Of a DNA stretch of 64,000 bases, positions 21,501-32,143 are shown in pieces. How positions within the stretch are numbered: the stretch's first letter is position 1; every line of letters begins with the position of its first letter. The stretch lies in contig OX465283.1 in NCBI GenBank assembly GCA_949987705.1, forward strand, positions 91,871,813 to 91,935,812, given 5' to 3'. A program made the position numbers and the translations under genes. Source of the stretch: Thereva unica (taxonomy: Eukaryota; Arthropoda; Insecta; Diptera; Therevidae). The notes beneath the pieces were generated by a model that was given only the letters and a program-made list of their open reading frames with translations, was not told the DNA's origin and searched no databases.

Positions 21501-23912
21501 GACAACATCCGCGCATTGGGTACAGTCTGGAGGCCTGCAAGTGATTCATTGGTTTATACTTATTCAAAGCAAACCGATCCACCCAAATGGACTAAAAGAA
21601 CCATCTTGTCTGAAACATCCAAATTGTTCGACCCACTCGGCTTATTAGCTCCCATCATAATCCAAGCCAAACTCATGATACAAACATTGTGGCTTCAACA
21701 TCTGGGTTGGGATGAGGAGATCCCACATGAAATTGAGATGGAGTGGCTAAAATATAAAAACAATTTGTTAGACGTTAAAACCATCAACATAAAAAGATGG
21801 ACACACTACACAAACACGGACAGTAAAGCAGAATTACACGGATTCTCGGACGCATCTATGAAGGCTTATGCAGCTGCTGTATATCTCTGTGTTGTAGATG
21901 AGCATGGCAATCGACATTCTACGTTACTAGCGGCTAAAACAAAGGTGGCACCGTTGAAAACAGTGACATTACCTCGTTTGGAATTATGCGCTGCATCGTT
22001 ACTTGCGAAGTTGATGCGTTATGTAAATACAGCATTAAAATTGGAGACACCTTGTACAATGTATGCATGGACAGATTCCGAGATCGTCATTGCGTGGCTC
22101 CGCGGTCATCCCACCAAGTGGAAGACGTTCGTCGCCAACAGAGTCTCGCATATCCACGAAGTCTTGGGAGGAAGTATATGGAACCATGTGCCCTCTAAAC
22201 AGAATCCAGCTGATTGTGCTTCAAGAGGAATGAGCCCAGCCGAACTCTGTGAACATGAGCTATGGTGGTGTGGACCCGAGTGGTTACGGAAGTCAAAAGA
22301 ACAATGGCCGAAAACTAAAAATCACCTACCCACAGAGCTCGAACAAAGGAAGGTCACCAATCTACAAATCAATATTGATGAGGATAATCTCGAATCAAGG
22401 TATTCTTCACTCACGAAGCTTCTTCGTGTGACGGCCTACTGCCAGAGATTTGCATTTAACGCTCGACGAAAGGCCGCTCATCGTTTGCATGGCTATTTAA
22501 GGGTAGAAGAGTTGAATGCGGCTTTGAACTATTGGTTGAAACAGGTACAAGAGAAGCACTTTGGCAATGATATAAAGGCAATCCGTCAGCAAACATCATT
22601 ACCCCGACAAAGTCGATTGTTAAAACTAACTCCATTTCTTGATGAAGACGGCTTATTACGAGTTGGTGGAAGACTAAGGCAAGCTGAACTACCCTTTCGG
22701 GAAAAATTCCCAATCATCTTGCCAGACAAATGTTTTCTAGCAGTACTTATTATAAGGAAAACACACAAAGATACCATGCATGGAGGTCCGCAACTTATGA
22801 TGCAAATTCTAGCTCAAAATTATTGGTTACTCAATGCCAGGAACACTATTCGGCATGAAATTCATCAATGTATAACTTGTTTCAGACAAAAGGCCGCCAC
22901 TCAGAGTCAACTCATGGGCGATCTTCCAGCACCACGAATACAGGTATCACGCCCATTCTCGCACACCGGTGTTGATTATTGTGGACCCTTTGAAATAAGA
23001 ACACATAATTCTACCCGAAAAAAATACAAGGCGTACATTTCCCTTTTTGTATGTATGGCGACCAAGGCGGTGCACTTAGAATTGGTCACTGATCTGAGTG
23101 CTGAAGGATTTGTGGCCGCATTTCGCAGATTTACATCAAGAAGAGGACTGTGTGCGGAGTTGTATTGTGACTGCGGAACAAATTTCGTAGGGGCAAATCG
23201 AATTCTACGAAGTCAACAGCAAAAAACACTGAATCCATTAAATGATGAACTTGGAGCCATATTGGAGACTGAAGGTGTTAAGTTTAATTTCATTCCTCCC
23301 TCATCGCCCCATTTCGGTGGATTGTGGGAGGCTGGAGTGAAATCAACCAAGTACCACATCAAACGAGTGATCGGCAAGGCCATGCTTACGTATGAAGAAT
23401 TCACAACTGCTCTAATTCAAATCGAAGCCTGTCTGAATTCCAGGCCACTCACTGAAATAAGTTCAGATCCCCGCGACTCCACTCCTTTGACGCCTGCTCA
23501 TTTTTTGATAGGAGGACCCATATTAGCCATGCCAGAACCCTCCCTTCTAGATCTACAGGTTAATCGTCTAAATAGATGGCAATTGGTTCAGAGACTTGTG
23601 CAAACCTTTTGGAACCGATGGAAATCGGAATATCTTAGTCGTTTGCAGCAACGACCTAAATGGCTCATTACTCACGCAAATCTACAACCAGGCGAGCTTA
23701 TCATACTTAAAGAGGACAATTTACCGCCTTGTCATTGGGCATTAGGGCGAATCGTGGAAGTCCACCCAGGACAGGACGGTTTAGTCCGTGTTGTGTCCAT
23801 ACTAATAAGAAATAAAACATTAAAACGTCCTATTACAAAAATATGCAAATTGCCGTTCCAAACGAGTAGCGAGGAAACCTTTCAAACAAAAGCTAAAGAT
23901 ATTTCAACATAA
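18576..23912 (+). CDS. BEL/Pao gag-pol polyprotein
   Basis: A single 1778-aa frame for capsid, protease, reverse transcriptase, RNase H and integrase. The first ATG is at 18576; a TAA lies in frame at 18531-18533, so no upstream start is available. Domains in order: capsid-like DUF1759 region from about residue 127 (KLPKLAIDKFRGD); CX2CX4HX4C zinc knuckle near 369-382 with a second cysteine/histidine cluster after it; aspartyl protease ALVDQGSQASF near 491; RT with YVDDLLSG near 912; RNase H with HGFSDAS near 1087 and WTDSEIVIAW near 1165; integrase H2C2 near 1400; catalytic DYCGPF, CDCGTNFVGAN and GGLWEAGVKS between about 1466 and 1590; DUF5641-type C-terminus. No env frame follows. All catalytic motifs look intact. 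Confidence 0.95.
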   Translation: MEAALIQQQVQRELLTKCIVNVKKEAKDRRTKSFYTRRLKQFEELWEDYEKQHKIILTLQYSDDKFDSKTCPYFRDQVYDQMADHFMTNVVILEECIENLSSPKRPATAFDTPTANTNEANTATSIKLPKLAIDKFRGDYKKWTTFFDLFNTMIHQNRSYAPVQKLQYLKLLLEGEPENLIKHLQITDNNYEPAWALLKERYDNKRVLVNSQLEVLLNQPVLLTESTQGIRQLLDTTTECLLSLQNLKVDVSQWDPLVVHLVMKRLPSATHQLWEQSISKHSDLPKWTELQEFLKTRFRTLEAVSLKKTVANQMSSKSIIQKLHPRTFHIATQSTCPVCSQVHSIRQCPQFLGLPTKEKVNTVKRNRLCFNCLGSGHSSSNCLSKRTCQRCNRRHHSSLHLNNSPGLQQHHQITKMKDQSAAADRTHTSANAVVINSSDDSNLENMLTTNEVTTTKLGSYMVNKSHTDQVLLATALVRVVSPNGKEQVVRALVDQGSQASFIAETITQDLQLKREPVNVTIRGVENEELSCAKYKTNFTIKPLNSSDVSVEVVGLVLRRVTNMSSLQTACRHQWTHLRNLQLADPGYHRSGKIDLLLGADVHSKIVMEGLIKGREGTPIAQRTSMGWILSGPVQNEDREPSSIQVLHVCADLDKQLKSFWELEEIPEKTLCTDEEAECEALFERTTARLEDGRYEVQLPLKPTTEKMHLGKSKNIAISRLLQMERRFAKDSELYKEYTKCFDEYLQLGHMTKVTSTEEDHQQTLNGTEMYSCSYLPHHGVVKETSTTTKLRVVFDASRSTHSGISLNDMMLKGPVIQDELTALLIRWRKYRIAFTADLEKMYRQVRVRAADTEYQRIVWRSSPTHPITEYKLLTVTFGTKSAPYLATRAIKQLALDEKEKYPKASDVTLSDFYVDDLLSGTQSISEALIVQRQLLQMMKAGGFSLRKWSSNCKEILEAVPSQYRETNLPFEISYDDNIRALGTVWRPASDSLVYTYSKQTDPPKWTKRTILSETSKLFDPLGLLAPIIIQAKLMIQTLWLQHLGWDEEIPHEIEMEWLKYKNNLLDVKTINIKRWTHYTNTDSKAELHGFSDASMKAYAAAVYLCVVDEHGNRHSTLLAAKTKVAPLKTVTLPRLELCAASLLAKLMRYVNTALKLETPCTMYAWTDSEIVIAWLRGHPTKWKTFVANRVSHIHEVLGGSIWNHVPSKQNPADCASRGMSPAELCEHELWWCGPEWLRKSKEQWPKTKNHLPTELEQRKVTNLQINIDEDNLESRYSSLTKLLRVTAYCQRFAFNARRKAAHRLHGYLRVEELNAALNYWLKQVQEKHFGNDIKAIRQQTSLPRQSRLLKLTPFLDEDGLLRVGGRLRQAELPFREKFPIILPDKCFLAVLIIRKTHKDTMHGGPQLMMQILAQNYWLLNARNTIRHEIHQCITCFRQKAATQSQLMGDLPAPRIQVSRPFSHTGVDYCGPFEIRTHNSTRKKYKAYISLFVCMATKAVHLELVTDLSAEGFVAAFRRFTSRRGLCAELYCDCGTNFVGANRILRSQQQKTLNPLNDELGAILETEGVKFNFIPPSSPHFGGLWEAGVKSTKYHIKRVIGKAMLTYEEFTTALIQIEACLNSRPLTEISSDPRDSTPLTPAHFLIGGPILAMPEPSLLDLQVNRLNRWQLVQRLVQTFWNRWKSEYLSRLQQRPKWLITHANLQPGELIILKEDNLPPCHWALGRIVEVHPGQDGLVRVVSILIRNKTLKRPITKICKLPFQTSSEETFQTKAKDIST

Positions 23913-24422
23913 CAAAACAAAAAGCACTTTTTATTAATTCATGTCACTAATGTAAAAAAAAAAAAACCCCCTTTGTCCACACGTACCTGAGAATTGCCTG
24001 CCCCACGGAGAATTCTACATTCCACATCCTTCTTCCTAAAAGCTAGTCAGGGCGCTATAACCCTTTCCATCCACTCTTTCAATTATATTTACAGCTCCAC
24101 TTACAAGGATGGTCAGGAGGAGCGTATTCAAGAACATCTGCATTTCATCCGAGGGATTCCTACAATGCAAAAAATCATATAATGAGAAAATCCACACTTC
24201 CAAACCACTCTTCCTAAAAGCGAGTCAGGGCGCTATAACCCTTTCCATCCCCTTGGTTCTTTTCATTCCAGGTCAATCAAGAAGAGTTTCCATGAGAGAA
24301 TGATGCTGAACTTGGGAATACAGGAATACCTACATTCTTTGGAGGCGTGATAATGATGATATCGATCCACATCATGACGTTCTATGTTGACATCAGCCAC
24401 AGCGATGCCAAGGGGGGGAGTA
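23913..24422 (+). other. BEL 3' noncoding region with duplicated segment and polypurine tract
   Basis: No reading frame of note. A segment of about 47 bp containing AGTCAGGGCGCTATAACCCT occurs twice (near 24030 and 24209). The polypurine tract AAGGGGGGGAG (24410-24420) sits two bases before the 3' LTR and would prime plus-strand synthesis. Confidence 0.8.
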
Positions 24423-25334
24423 TGTTCAGGGACGAGCCCCTAAAACCGACGAGCCACCAAAACCGAATTAAAAATTATGAAGCTTTATCTAAAATAATAT
24501 TACAAAAAAAATTGTAACCAATTTCCATAGTAAATCTAATGTCAAAGAAATTACCTGCAAGGAGATCTTGATATCTTAAAGTCACTTTTTCACAATATAA
24601 ACAACTAACCTTGACACTTTCATTTTAAAAAAATGTAAATAAACTTATGTGTCAATGGCATTAACACCCGGCCTGTTTTACCGACCTAATTTAAAGTTTT
24701 AAAACCTCACAAATAGAGTACGCAAATAGAGTACTAAAAAGGAAACTAGTTTCCTCTCCCAAAATCTTTTACAAGGACAAAAAGGTCAACCCGGTCCTTC
24801 GTAGGGGACTAGGGATCATGATTTTGCACTTTCATTTTAGCCAGGAGAGAGTGTTCCAATTTTTAGTAACAATATTTAAAAGGATTTTATAAATTTCAAA
24901 GATTATTATCAGTGTCTCAATTTTTAGTAACAACTTTGAAGGGATTTTCAAATTCCAAGATTATTATCAGTGTTTCAATTTCTAGTAACAATTTTTGAAG
25001 TTCCATTTTTTTATATATATGTTTTATAATTAATCAACAATCGTGAAATATGTGAAATCAATTGTGAATTAATGAACTAAAACAAAAATAAAATTTATAC
25101 ATTGTGAGCAAACATGTTTTTATGGTCTAAATGAAGAATGAATTTCAAAGACTTGCTGGTCGAGAGGTAGGAAAGAAATCTGAGATGCGAGAGGTCCCCG
25201 GTTCAAGTCGCAACAAAGGACGACGAATATATTTTCTATTTTTATTAAATACATTTTCTTTTTATTATTATTATTTGTGAATTTGGCAGGATTTGGTCGC
25301 TACAAACAGGGAACTCCAGCTACACCTCAAAACA
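24423..25334 (+). repeat. 3' LTR
   Basis: Same length and ends as the 5' LTR; one substitution noticed. It is preceded directly by the polypurine tract and followed by the CAGTT duplication. Confidence 0.95.
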
Positions 25335-25339
25335 CAGTT

Positions 25340-25674
25340 TGTCAACGGCGTTTCAGCACGCTCAATACGAATTTGAACACCCGCTTTAGTGTAGCGAACG
25401 AAATACGGTGGAAATGTTTGTTTGCTAACGTTCAGGAAAAACAAATTCTCTAGAAAAATCTTGTGGATTTATACTATATTATTTGAACTATATAGCTTCT
25501 GAACTGCTATAGCTTCTCTCGGGATTGTTTTGTCATCAGTTCTGATACTAGCCAATTTTCCACTAGTGCTAAACGTATAACTATTTTGTAAGAAGTCAGT
25601 TTATTCCATCTTCGTTCATCATACTGGGAAGTTAATCGTGTGGACCGAAGGGGTCAAACCCACATCCCAACTAG
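25340..25674 (+). mobile_element. family A copy 2, right part
   Basis: Sequence resuming after the BEL target duplication ends with ATACTGGGAAGTTAATCG, the conserved tail and CCCAACTAG at 25674. That this is the right half of the copy begun at 14576 is inferred from orientation and position. Confidence 0.6.
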
Positions 25675-26164
25675 TTTAAATTAGTAGTGATTAGTGAACA
25701 CACATTAATTCCGATTGTGTGCACACAGTGTTGAAGTGAATTTTAGGGCATATATTAAAAAATGTCATTAACAACTGTTACATTAAAAATACTCACTAAA
25801 GAAACTGCCAACAAAATTCTTGATCTTTCCTAAAACTTTGGTTTGACCGCCTTTTTAATTAAAAAAAAAAAAAACAAACAATTTACTTAATTTTTAGTTA
25901 AGTCGCTAGAATTGGGCAAGATTTCATGCTAACTGAATTTTGATTCACACAGTCTCTTTCGGAAAAAATGTAGGTATTGCCATCTAATGACGAAGCAAAA
26001 AAACTCAATAACTGAATGAATTTTGTTGTTCTTTTATTTTTATTATTTTTTGTGTTTTCAATACAAAATAATTATGATAAATAACCTATTTTGGTACAAT
26101 AATTCTGCTTGTTATTCAGTGTGAGAAACAGATGTTTATTCCGAATTCTTCTTAACTCTTTTTT
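25675..26164. other. unassigned AT-rich stretch before the CR1-like LINE
   Basis: No coding similarity or target duplication recognised. It may include the decayed upstream part of the LINE that becomes readable from 26165. Confidence 0.35.
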
Positions 26165-27265
26165 AACTACAGTACTGCAAGAAACTGTCCCTCTCAAATG
26201 CAGGCGCACTAAACGTAATCCCGATTCAAGTTCATGGTTTATTATTGAAATTAAACGTCTGATTTCTGAAAGGGAATATTTGTATCAACGTTACCGCCGT
26301 CTGAAGACAACAGAAGGTCGACAGCAGTATACTAGAGTCTGCAATCTTGTTAATCACAAGATTAGAAGTGCCAAAAGACAGTTCTTTGAACGAAAATTAA
26401 ACACTTCTCTCCTTTCTAAGTTGTTGTTGAAGAATTTACGATCGTTGGGTGTTTGTGGTAGAGATAGTGCAGAAGTAGACCTCGCTCCCTGTGTTCTAAA
26501 CCGTTCATTTGTGCAGCCTCTTCCGGATAACCTCCCGCAGTTCATTTATCCTCTCTGTACGTGGATGGGTTTAGCTTCACGTGTGTAGATGAACGCCAAA
26601 CACACTATGCCATTATGTCCATTAAATCCAATGCAACTGGAATCGATAATATCCCTTCTTATTTCGTTAAAACCATTGTTCCTCTAATTTTACCAGTTTT
26701 AACGCATATACATATATGAATATATTTAATTCGTGTATATTGCAATCTACATTTCCATCGTTATGGAAAAAGGCTGTTATTACTCCTATTCCTAAAGTCC
26801 CTTGTCCTGTTGATGTGGGGGATTTACGCCCGATTAGCATTTCTGTCCAAAGCACTTGAGCAAATCTTATCTGCCCAGTTGCAATCCTATCTTACCCATG
26901 AAAATCTTTTGAATCCGTTGCAATCTGGGTTCAGGAAGTTCCATAGTTGTGAAACTGCGCTGCTAAAGGTCTTGACGGACTTACGAATGGCATGTGATAG
27001 AAATGAGTTGGGTCTATTGATTCTTCTAGATCTTTTACGTGTTTTCAACACGGTTTGCCATAGCGTTCTTCTCAATAAATTGTCCTCCAATTTTGGCCTC
27101 TCTTCCTCTGCGACTCACCTCCTTGCCTCTTTCCTATTTAATAGGTACCAATGCGTGAAATATAACAAAAAAAATCCTCCTTTATCCCTGTATTCTCAGG
27201 TGTTCCTCAATGCGCTGTTCTTGGGCCACTGTTGTTCTGTCTATATGTTAATTATTTACCTAATT
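26165..27265 (+). pseudogene. CR1-like LINE reverse transcriptase, 5' part
   Basis: Remnant of a CR1/L2-group LINE ORF2. It starts near VPLKCRRTKRNPDSSSW, passes the linker (LRSLGVCGRDSAEVDL), a frameshift near 26580-26600, SIKSNATGIDNIPSYF, another shift near 26820, then LNPLQSGFRKFHSCETALL and LGLLILLDL (RT motif A region, its catalytic Asp position retained as LLDL). The frame reaches LFCLYVNYLPNCLS exactly at the hAT insertion and resumes on the far side. It is inactive. Confidence 0.8.
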
Positions 27266-28118
27266 GTTTATCCCAGGGGTGGGCAAACTTAATACTGGTA
27301 TGATCGACATTGATTTTTCTTATTTATGCGCGATCGACTTCGAAAAATGGGTTAAATTAAAAACAAATAAAAATTAATTAAGGTCTTTTTTGATAATAAT
27401 TTATTAACTACATTGTATTGACTTTATTATTGTACTCTATGCTATGAACTTATTTATTTTAGATTAATTTTGTGATGTAGATGCGTGACATTTCATTTCA
27501 TCCACAAGTCTTGTAAAGTTAGGTTTGTAATCACTGATGCACAATCGAATAGATGCCATTAAGTGCTCATCAGTCAGAAAACTCCTAAATTGCGATTTGA
27601 TGTTTTTCATTTGAGAAAAAGCTGCTTCACATAAATAAGTGGAACCAAAAAATGCCAATATCCTCAATAATGGTTATTTTTAGAGATGCGCCGAATATGG
27701 GTTCGACCGAAAACGAATATTCCAAATATGTACCAAACCGAACATTCGGCCGAATTATTCGGTTCATCTTTGCGTAGTTCATATAGTGCGGCGAAGCGAT
27801 CTGCGAGTAGCAGCGTTCACCCACCCGTCGAGCACTTCGCGCTAGGTCGACTCGCTCACTCAATACGCCCGTTCTTTCTTTTATTGCAATTTCTCGTGTG
27901 ATAGAATTATCGCCAAAAAATAAGGGCCCTACGTACATGGGTTGACGGATTTGCATTACCAGTTTCAAACTTAAAATCAAAATCACCATTATCACGCACA
28001 CAACCAGTTTGCAACCAAAATGAAACATTTGTCCACACTCAAGCGCAACTGATTTTTCACATCAATCGGTGTTCTGTGGTCACGAAGATTTTGGTTGAAT
28101 AAACTTAAACGCAACTGA

Positions 28119-28430
28119 AACTGGTGACCTTTCCAAGCGTACATGCGTTGCATACGGTGGACAGACAATATAGAAAAGTGTGTGTATTCAAATGCGACTT
28201 GACGGAATATTCCATGAATGGAATACATGCAACGCAAATGTCTGTCTACTTTCAACTTTTTCTACATTGCCGCATTCGAAATAGCGCACACAATCATACA
28301 CTAGTTACTTAGATTTTTGGATTATGTCGGGACTGAATGAAACTACGAAATTAAGTGTTATGGTGAAAACTCGCCGCATTTCGTGGAACCGCTGAATGCA
28401 ACGCAAGTACGCAAGTATAAGCTTAATATT
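28119..28430. repeat. degenerate relative of the MITE at 54293-54605
   Basis: Shares CCAAGCGTACATGCGTT, GTGTGTATTCAAATGCGAC and CGCATTCGAAATAGC with the later copy in the same order; its right terminal repeat has decayed. Confidence 0.65.
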
Positions 28431-28641
28431 TCTTCCGACCGGCAAGAACAGTCGTACGAAAGCAGGTGCAAACTAGTTTCAAATCAGTCTCTTTTCTGTC
28501 GACTCGTGCGTTGATTCTCATTTTTTTGAAATTTTTGATTTCCTGAATAAATATGGCTACAGAAGGGTCTGTTTCATTGAGAAATACTACCTTCATATGT
28601 ACGGTTCCAGTATAAATCTTCTTTAACATATGTAACTCTTA

Positions 28642-29054
28642 GGGCCGTTTTCACAATCTTCGGTTAAACCATCAGTAAACTTCCAGTTTCTAAACTGATA
28701 GTTAATTTAACTGTGACCATAAAGTGCCAGTAAAAAACTTCATTTTCACCAACTATGAGTTAACAAACTTGAAGTTAAAGTAAAAATGTACTAGTTTTCA
28801 TATATTTACAGTACATCAAATGTCAAAAGTGGTCATTTTCATTAAAATATACTTGTAAAGTGCAAAAATGTCAACGCCAATGTGAAACTTTCAGTTAAAT
28901 TAGTTAACCAGGAGAAATTCGTCCGGTTAAATTAACTTCCAGTTGTAAATTAACTGTCACATTGACTCTAACTAGAGATTGTGAAACGGCATTTTTAACT
29001 AACTGCTGGTTATTGTTGCAGTTAAAGTTTAACCGGAGATTGTGAAAACGGCCC
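28642..29054. mobile_element. 413-bp MITE with TTA duplication
   Basis: GGGCCGTTTTCACAATCT and the inverted end AGATTGTGAAAACGGCCC are flanked by TTA (28639-28641 and 29055-29057). A 3-bp TTA duplication fits PIF/Harbinger-derived MITEs. Internal AGTTAA-type motifs repeat in both orientations. Confidence 0.75.
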
Positions 29055-29431
29055 TTAAAATAATACTATTTAAATATTCGGTAATTATTCGGCAAACTAA
29101 CCGAATATTCGGCCGAATACGAACATTAAAAAATACGCCGAATATACCGAATACGAATATTCGGCCGAACATTCTGCGCATCTCTAGTTATTTTTCTTTG
29201 GGTAATAAATTCCAAAAATAATTTTCTTTTGCACATGCTTTCAGAATTATATGTATCTGATTGTATTGTGAAAATTTCTAACTCTAGATGCGATGAATTC
29301 AATTGAAAAGTATGATCTAGATTTGATGAATTACTATCTTCGTTATCGAATTCTCCAAAAGGATATGAAATAAATTCAAAAATCGGTTGAAGATTATTGA
29401 TTATAAAAGAATGAGCTGCAATGAACGACAA

Positions 29432-29975
29432 AAGCTCGATTTCGGCTTCGTGCAGTTTTTAAAAATTTTGTTACATCGCAAAAAATTTGTTACATCGCTA
29501 CCGTCTACCGTTCACATGGGGCTCATCTGCTTATTGTTAAACTAGTGGGATGTTGTGCCTAGAGACTAGCCACTAATTACGCTTTTTCATGGTATTCTTT
29601 CTGTTGAATAACACTTCAGACTGGATGACAATATACATATTAAGTGGAGATTGTGAAGATTCACGAAAACAATCCAACAACTACATCACATACAAATACA
29701 ACTACATATAATATTGTTAAAAATTCGGCTTACCGCACCTTTTGTTAACCGATTTAAAAAAAACGAGGTGGTTACTCAATTCGACGTGTAGGTATTTTGT
29801 AGTCCTGTTCACGCATAACTTTGTAACCCAATGACTTTTTTGCCTTTTTTTTGGTTCATTTGAAGGGGGAGTTTCCCACGGTGGTCCCGTTAAATTTTTT
29901 CGAAATTCTGATAAAGGAGTTCGAAGTTAGGCATAAAAAACTGTTAAAATTAGTTTAACCTAAACATTTCATAGG
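29432..29975. other. hAT interior without recognised features
   Basis: AT-rich DNA with no coding similarity. It includes a CCGATTTAAAAAAAACGAGG-type stretch near 29750 that resembles a dispersed arthropod repeat. Confidence 0.35.
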
Positions 29976-30007
29976 CACCGAACAAATTACTTTATTGTTG
30001 TAAATCC

Positions 30008-30244
30008 GGCAGCAGGCCGATGGTGGGAGCGGGTAGGGCGTCGGATCCTCGGTTCAGCGGCGTGTAGCGTTGAAGGTTCCAGCCTGGTCGGGCAGCATTT
30101 TTGTTTTCTTTTTCTCTTTTTCTTCTTTCTGAAATGATTTATTAGCATATTAGTCAACCACCGGTAGTATCTGCCATGGCGCAAGGGCTACGGAAAAGTC
30201 CTTCGTCTGTGGGGCTGCGGGTTCGATTCTTCGGCTCGCGGTGC
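30008..30244 (+). other. pair of tRNA-like modules, left palindrome arm
   Basis: The first (30008-30096) has a D-arm-like GAGCGGGTAGGGCGTCGGA and, in this arm, a mutated box B. The second (30171-30244) has box B GGGTTCGATTC. Cloverleaf pairing is poor, so they are best viewed as tRNA-derived or Pol III-like sequences. Confidence 0.45.
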
Positions 30245-31541
30245 TTTTTTTTTTCGTCATAATAATTTATTTTTTATAATTTCCTTCGGGGAATTTTGTT
30301 TCATTTTTTTATGGCATATAGGGTAGTATAGTATAAACTATTGTATATTAAATAAAGAAATACACCATACGTGGGCGAAGAATCAAAAAATTTTATTGTT
30401 TACATTTGATTTCTCCGATATCAATGGCAATTAAGCTTATATTTCCTAGATTTGTATGTGTGTGCAGTGTAAACAAATCTTGCAACTTGATTTTGACCCA
30501 CTTCCATATAAGCGATCAGCTGCAAATTTTACACATGCGTATAATGACGAGTATAGTACAGTAGATAAGCAATTTCTTTTAATTTTCCCCAGAGAATTTT
30601 GTTTCATATTAAATAAGTTTTTTTTTAAATTTGTCCGAAAATATGCAAAGACTTTACTGCAAAAACTATTTAGCTGCTGTTTCGACTTTTTTCAATGGCG
30701 CAGCGTCGGTTATACTTCTCAGAATGGATTTAAAAAGAAGAATCATTCTCGCAATACGTACGCTGCGTCGTCGCTTAAACGATACTACGGCAGCGTGTTA
30801 TACTTATCGTAAAGCTAGGTTTATACGCAACGATTTAGTTTTTAAATTATCTGGCGCCGGCGTCGAATTGTGTAAATTAGCTGAGTGCAAAAGACGAGTG
30901 AAAATTGCCTCCATTAGTTATTGCTCATTATATTTATACTTATCTACGCGTTATATTATGTTACATTTATTGTGATAAGGTCGGAGGAGCAAGTGGTCGA
31001 ACATCACCGAGATACATATATTTGGTACAATCCAAACATTTGTCAATTGTCCAAGCCAAACAGTTGAGTTCACACACAACGATCTATTTGTGCCGTGTAG
31101 ACCTACCTTAATAATTTTTTTTATATTGCCCCCGAAAAAAATGAATGGACTAAAAAGTACGAAATAAAAAAAAATTTAAAAACCGCCTTCAGAAAAAAAC
31201 CAATCCCGCGAGGCACAAAAAAGGATGAAATAATTATTTGTAATTCTTAACAACATTAATCCAATCAGAATGGATCTAGAAAGAAGAATCACTTTTGAAG
31301 ACGGTGCCAGGTAGTAGTTGACTTTGATTGCACTAACTCTTGCTTGGGGAATTGTTTTCATTTCTTTGTTAGGCTTATGCCCTTAATACATCACTCACAG
31401 ATGTTAGCACCGTCTTCCAAAGTGATTCTTCTTTTTAAATCCATTCTGAGAAGTATAACACGCCGCCGCGCCTTTGAAAAAAATCGAAGCAGCAGCTAAA
31501 TAGTAAAGTCTTTGCATATTTTCGGATAAAAACTTATTTAA

Positions 31542-31848
31542 TGGCCTCGATTCCCTGATCCGACGGGGAGGGAAGTGAGTTGCGGATTTGACACTTTGCG
31601 ATTCTCAGATCCGCAACCCCGAATTTCTTTTTGACATTTTCCGCGCTGTAAAAGTGTGATCCGCAACAAATTTTCTGCGGATTTGAACGACAAATGCGCC
31701 TGAGATAATCCGACATCTATATTTCATTATCGCGTGAGTTTTCATTCAGAATTTTCGATTTAAACCAATCCGGGACTGCGGATTTGAGAATCGCAAAGTG
31801 TCAAATCCTCACTCACTTCCCTCCCGTCGGATCTGGGAATCGAGGCCA
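31542..31848. mobile_element. 307-bp MITE with TTAA duplication
   Basis: Terminal inverted repeats of about 70 bp begin TGGCCTCGATTCCC. TTAA lies on both sides (31538-31541 and 31849-31852). The opposite palindrome arm has a single TTAA at 30609-30612, the empty site. TTAA targets are used by piggyBac and Kolobok elements; the family is not decided. Confidence 0.8.
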
Positions 31849-32143
31849 TTAAGAAACAAAATTCTCCGGGGAAAATTAAAAGAAATTGCTTATCTACTGT
31901 ACTATACTCGTCATTATGCGCATGTGTAAAATTTGCAGCTGATCGCTTATATGGAAGTGGGTCAAAATCAAGTTGCAAGATTTGTTTACACTGCACACAC
32001 ATACAAATCTAGGAAATATAAGCTTAATTGCCATTGATATCGGAGAAATCAAATGTAAACAATAAAATTTTTTGATTCTTCGCCCACGTCATGGTGTATT
32101 GCTTTATTTAATATAAACAATAGTTTATACTATACTACACTAC

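Larger units (their letters stand above)
15708..25334 (+). mobile_element. complete BEL/Pao LTR retrotransposon
   Basis: A 9,627-bp element with two 912-bp LTRs (TG...CA), target duplication CAGTT on both sides (15703-15707 and 25335-25339), a tRNA-Tyr-type primer-binding site, one uninterrupted gag-pol frame and a polypurine tract. By eye the LTRs differ at one base (G at 16021, A at 24736), so the insertion is recent. It disrupts a family A copy. Confidence 0.95.
27681..29186. mobile_element. inner hAT-like element with 8-bp duplication
   Basis: The TAGAGATGCG end is inverted as CGCATCTCTA, flanked by GTTATTTT at 27673-27680 and 29187-29194. The subterminal regions are rich in ATTCGGCCGAAT-type motifs on both sides. 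No transposase is visible. It contains two smaller repeats (28119-28430 and 28642-29054). Confidence 0.85.
27464..29431 (-). pseudogene. hAT transposase C-terminus, split by an inner hAT
   Basis: The minus-strand segment 27464-27672 carries the hAT dimerisation block: ILAFFGSTYLCEAAFSQMK followed by SFLTDEHLMASIRLCISDY. The preceding protein part lies beyond the inner element at 29195-29431 (LQSDT-type segment and KRKLFLEFITQ). Together they resemble the last third of GTF2IRD2/ZBED-type hAT transposases. No BED finger or catalytic Asp region could be identified elsewhere in the element, so the gene is incomplete. Some codons at the junction belong to the target duplication. Confidence 0.7.

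Noticed and set aside
30171..30244. Functional tRNA gene
   Set aside because: Box B is good, but anticodon and T stems do not pair; kept only as a tRNA-like module.
30631..30975. 114-aa plus-strand ORF in the palindrome
   Set aside because: Begins in the left arm and continues into the loop; no family motif, and no counterpart frame conserved in the other arm.
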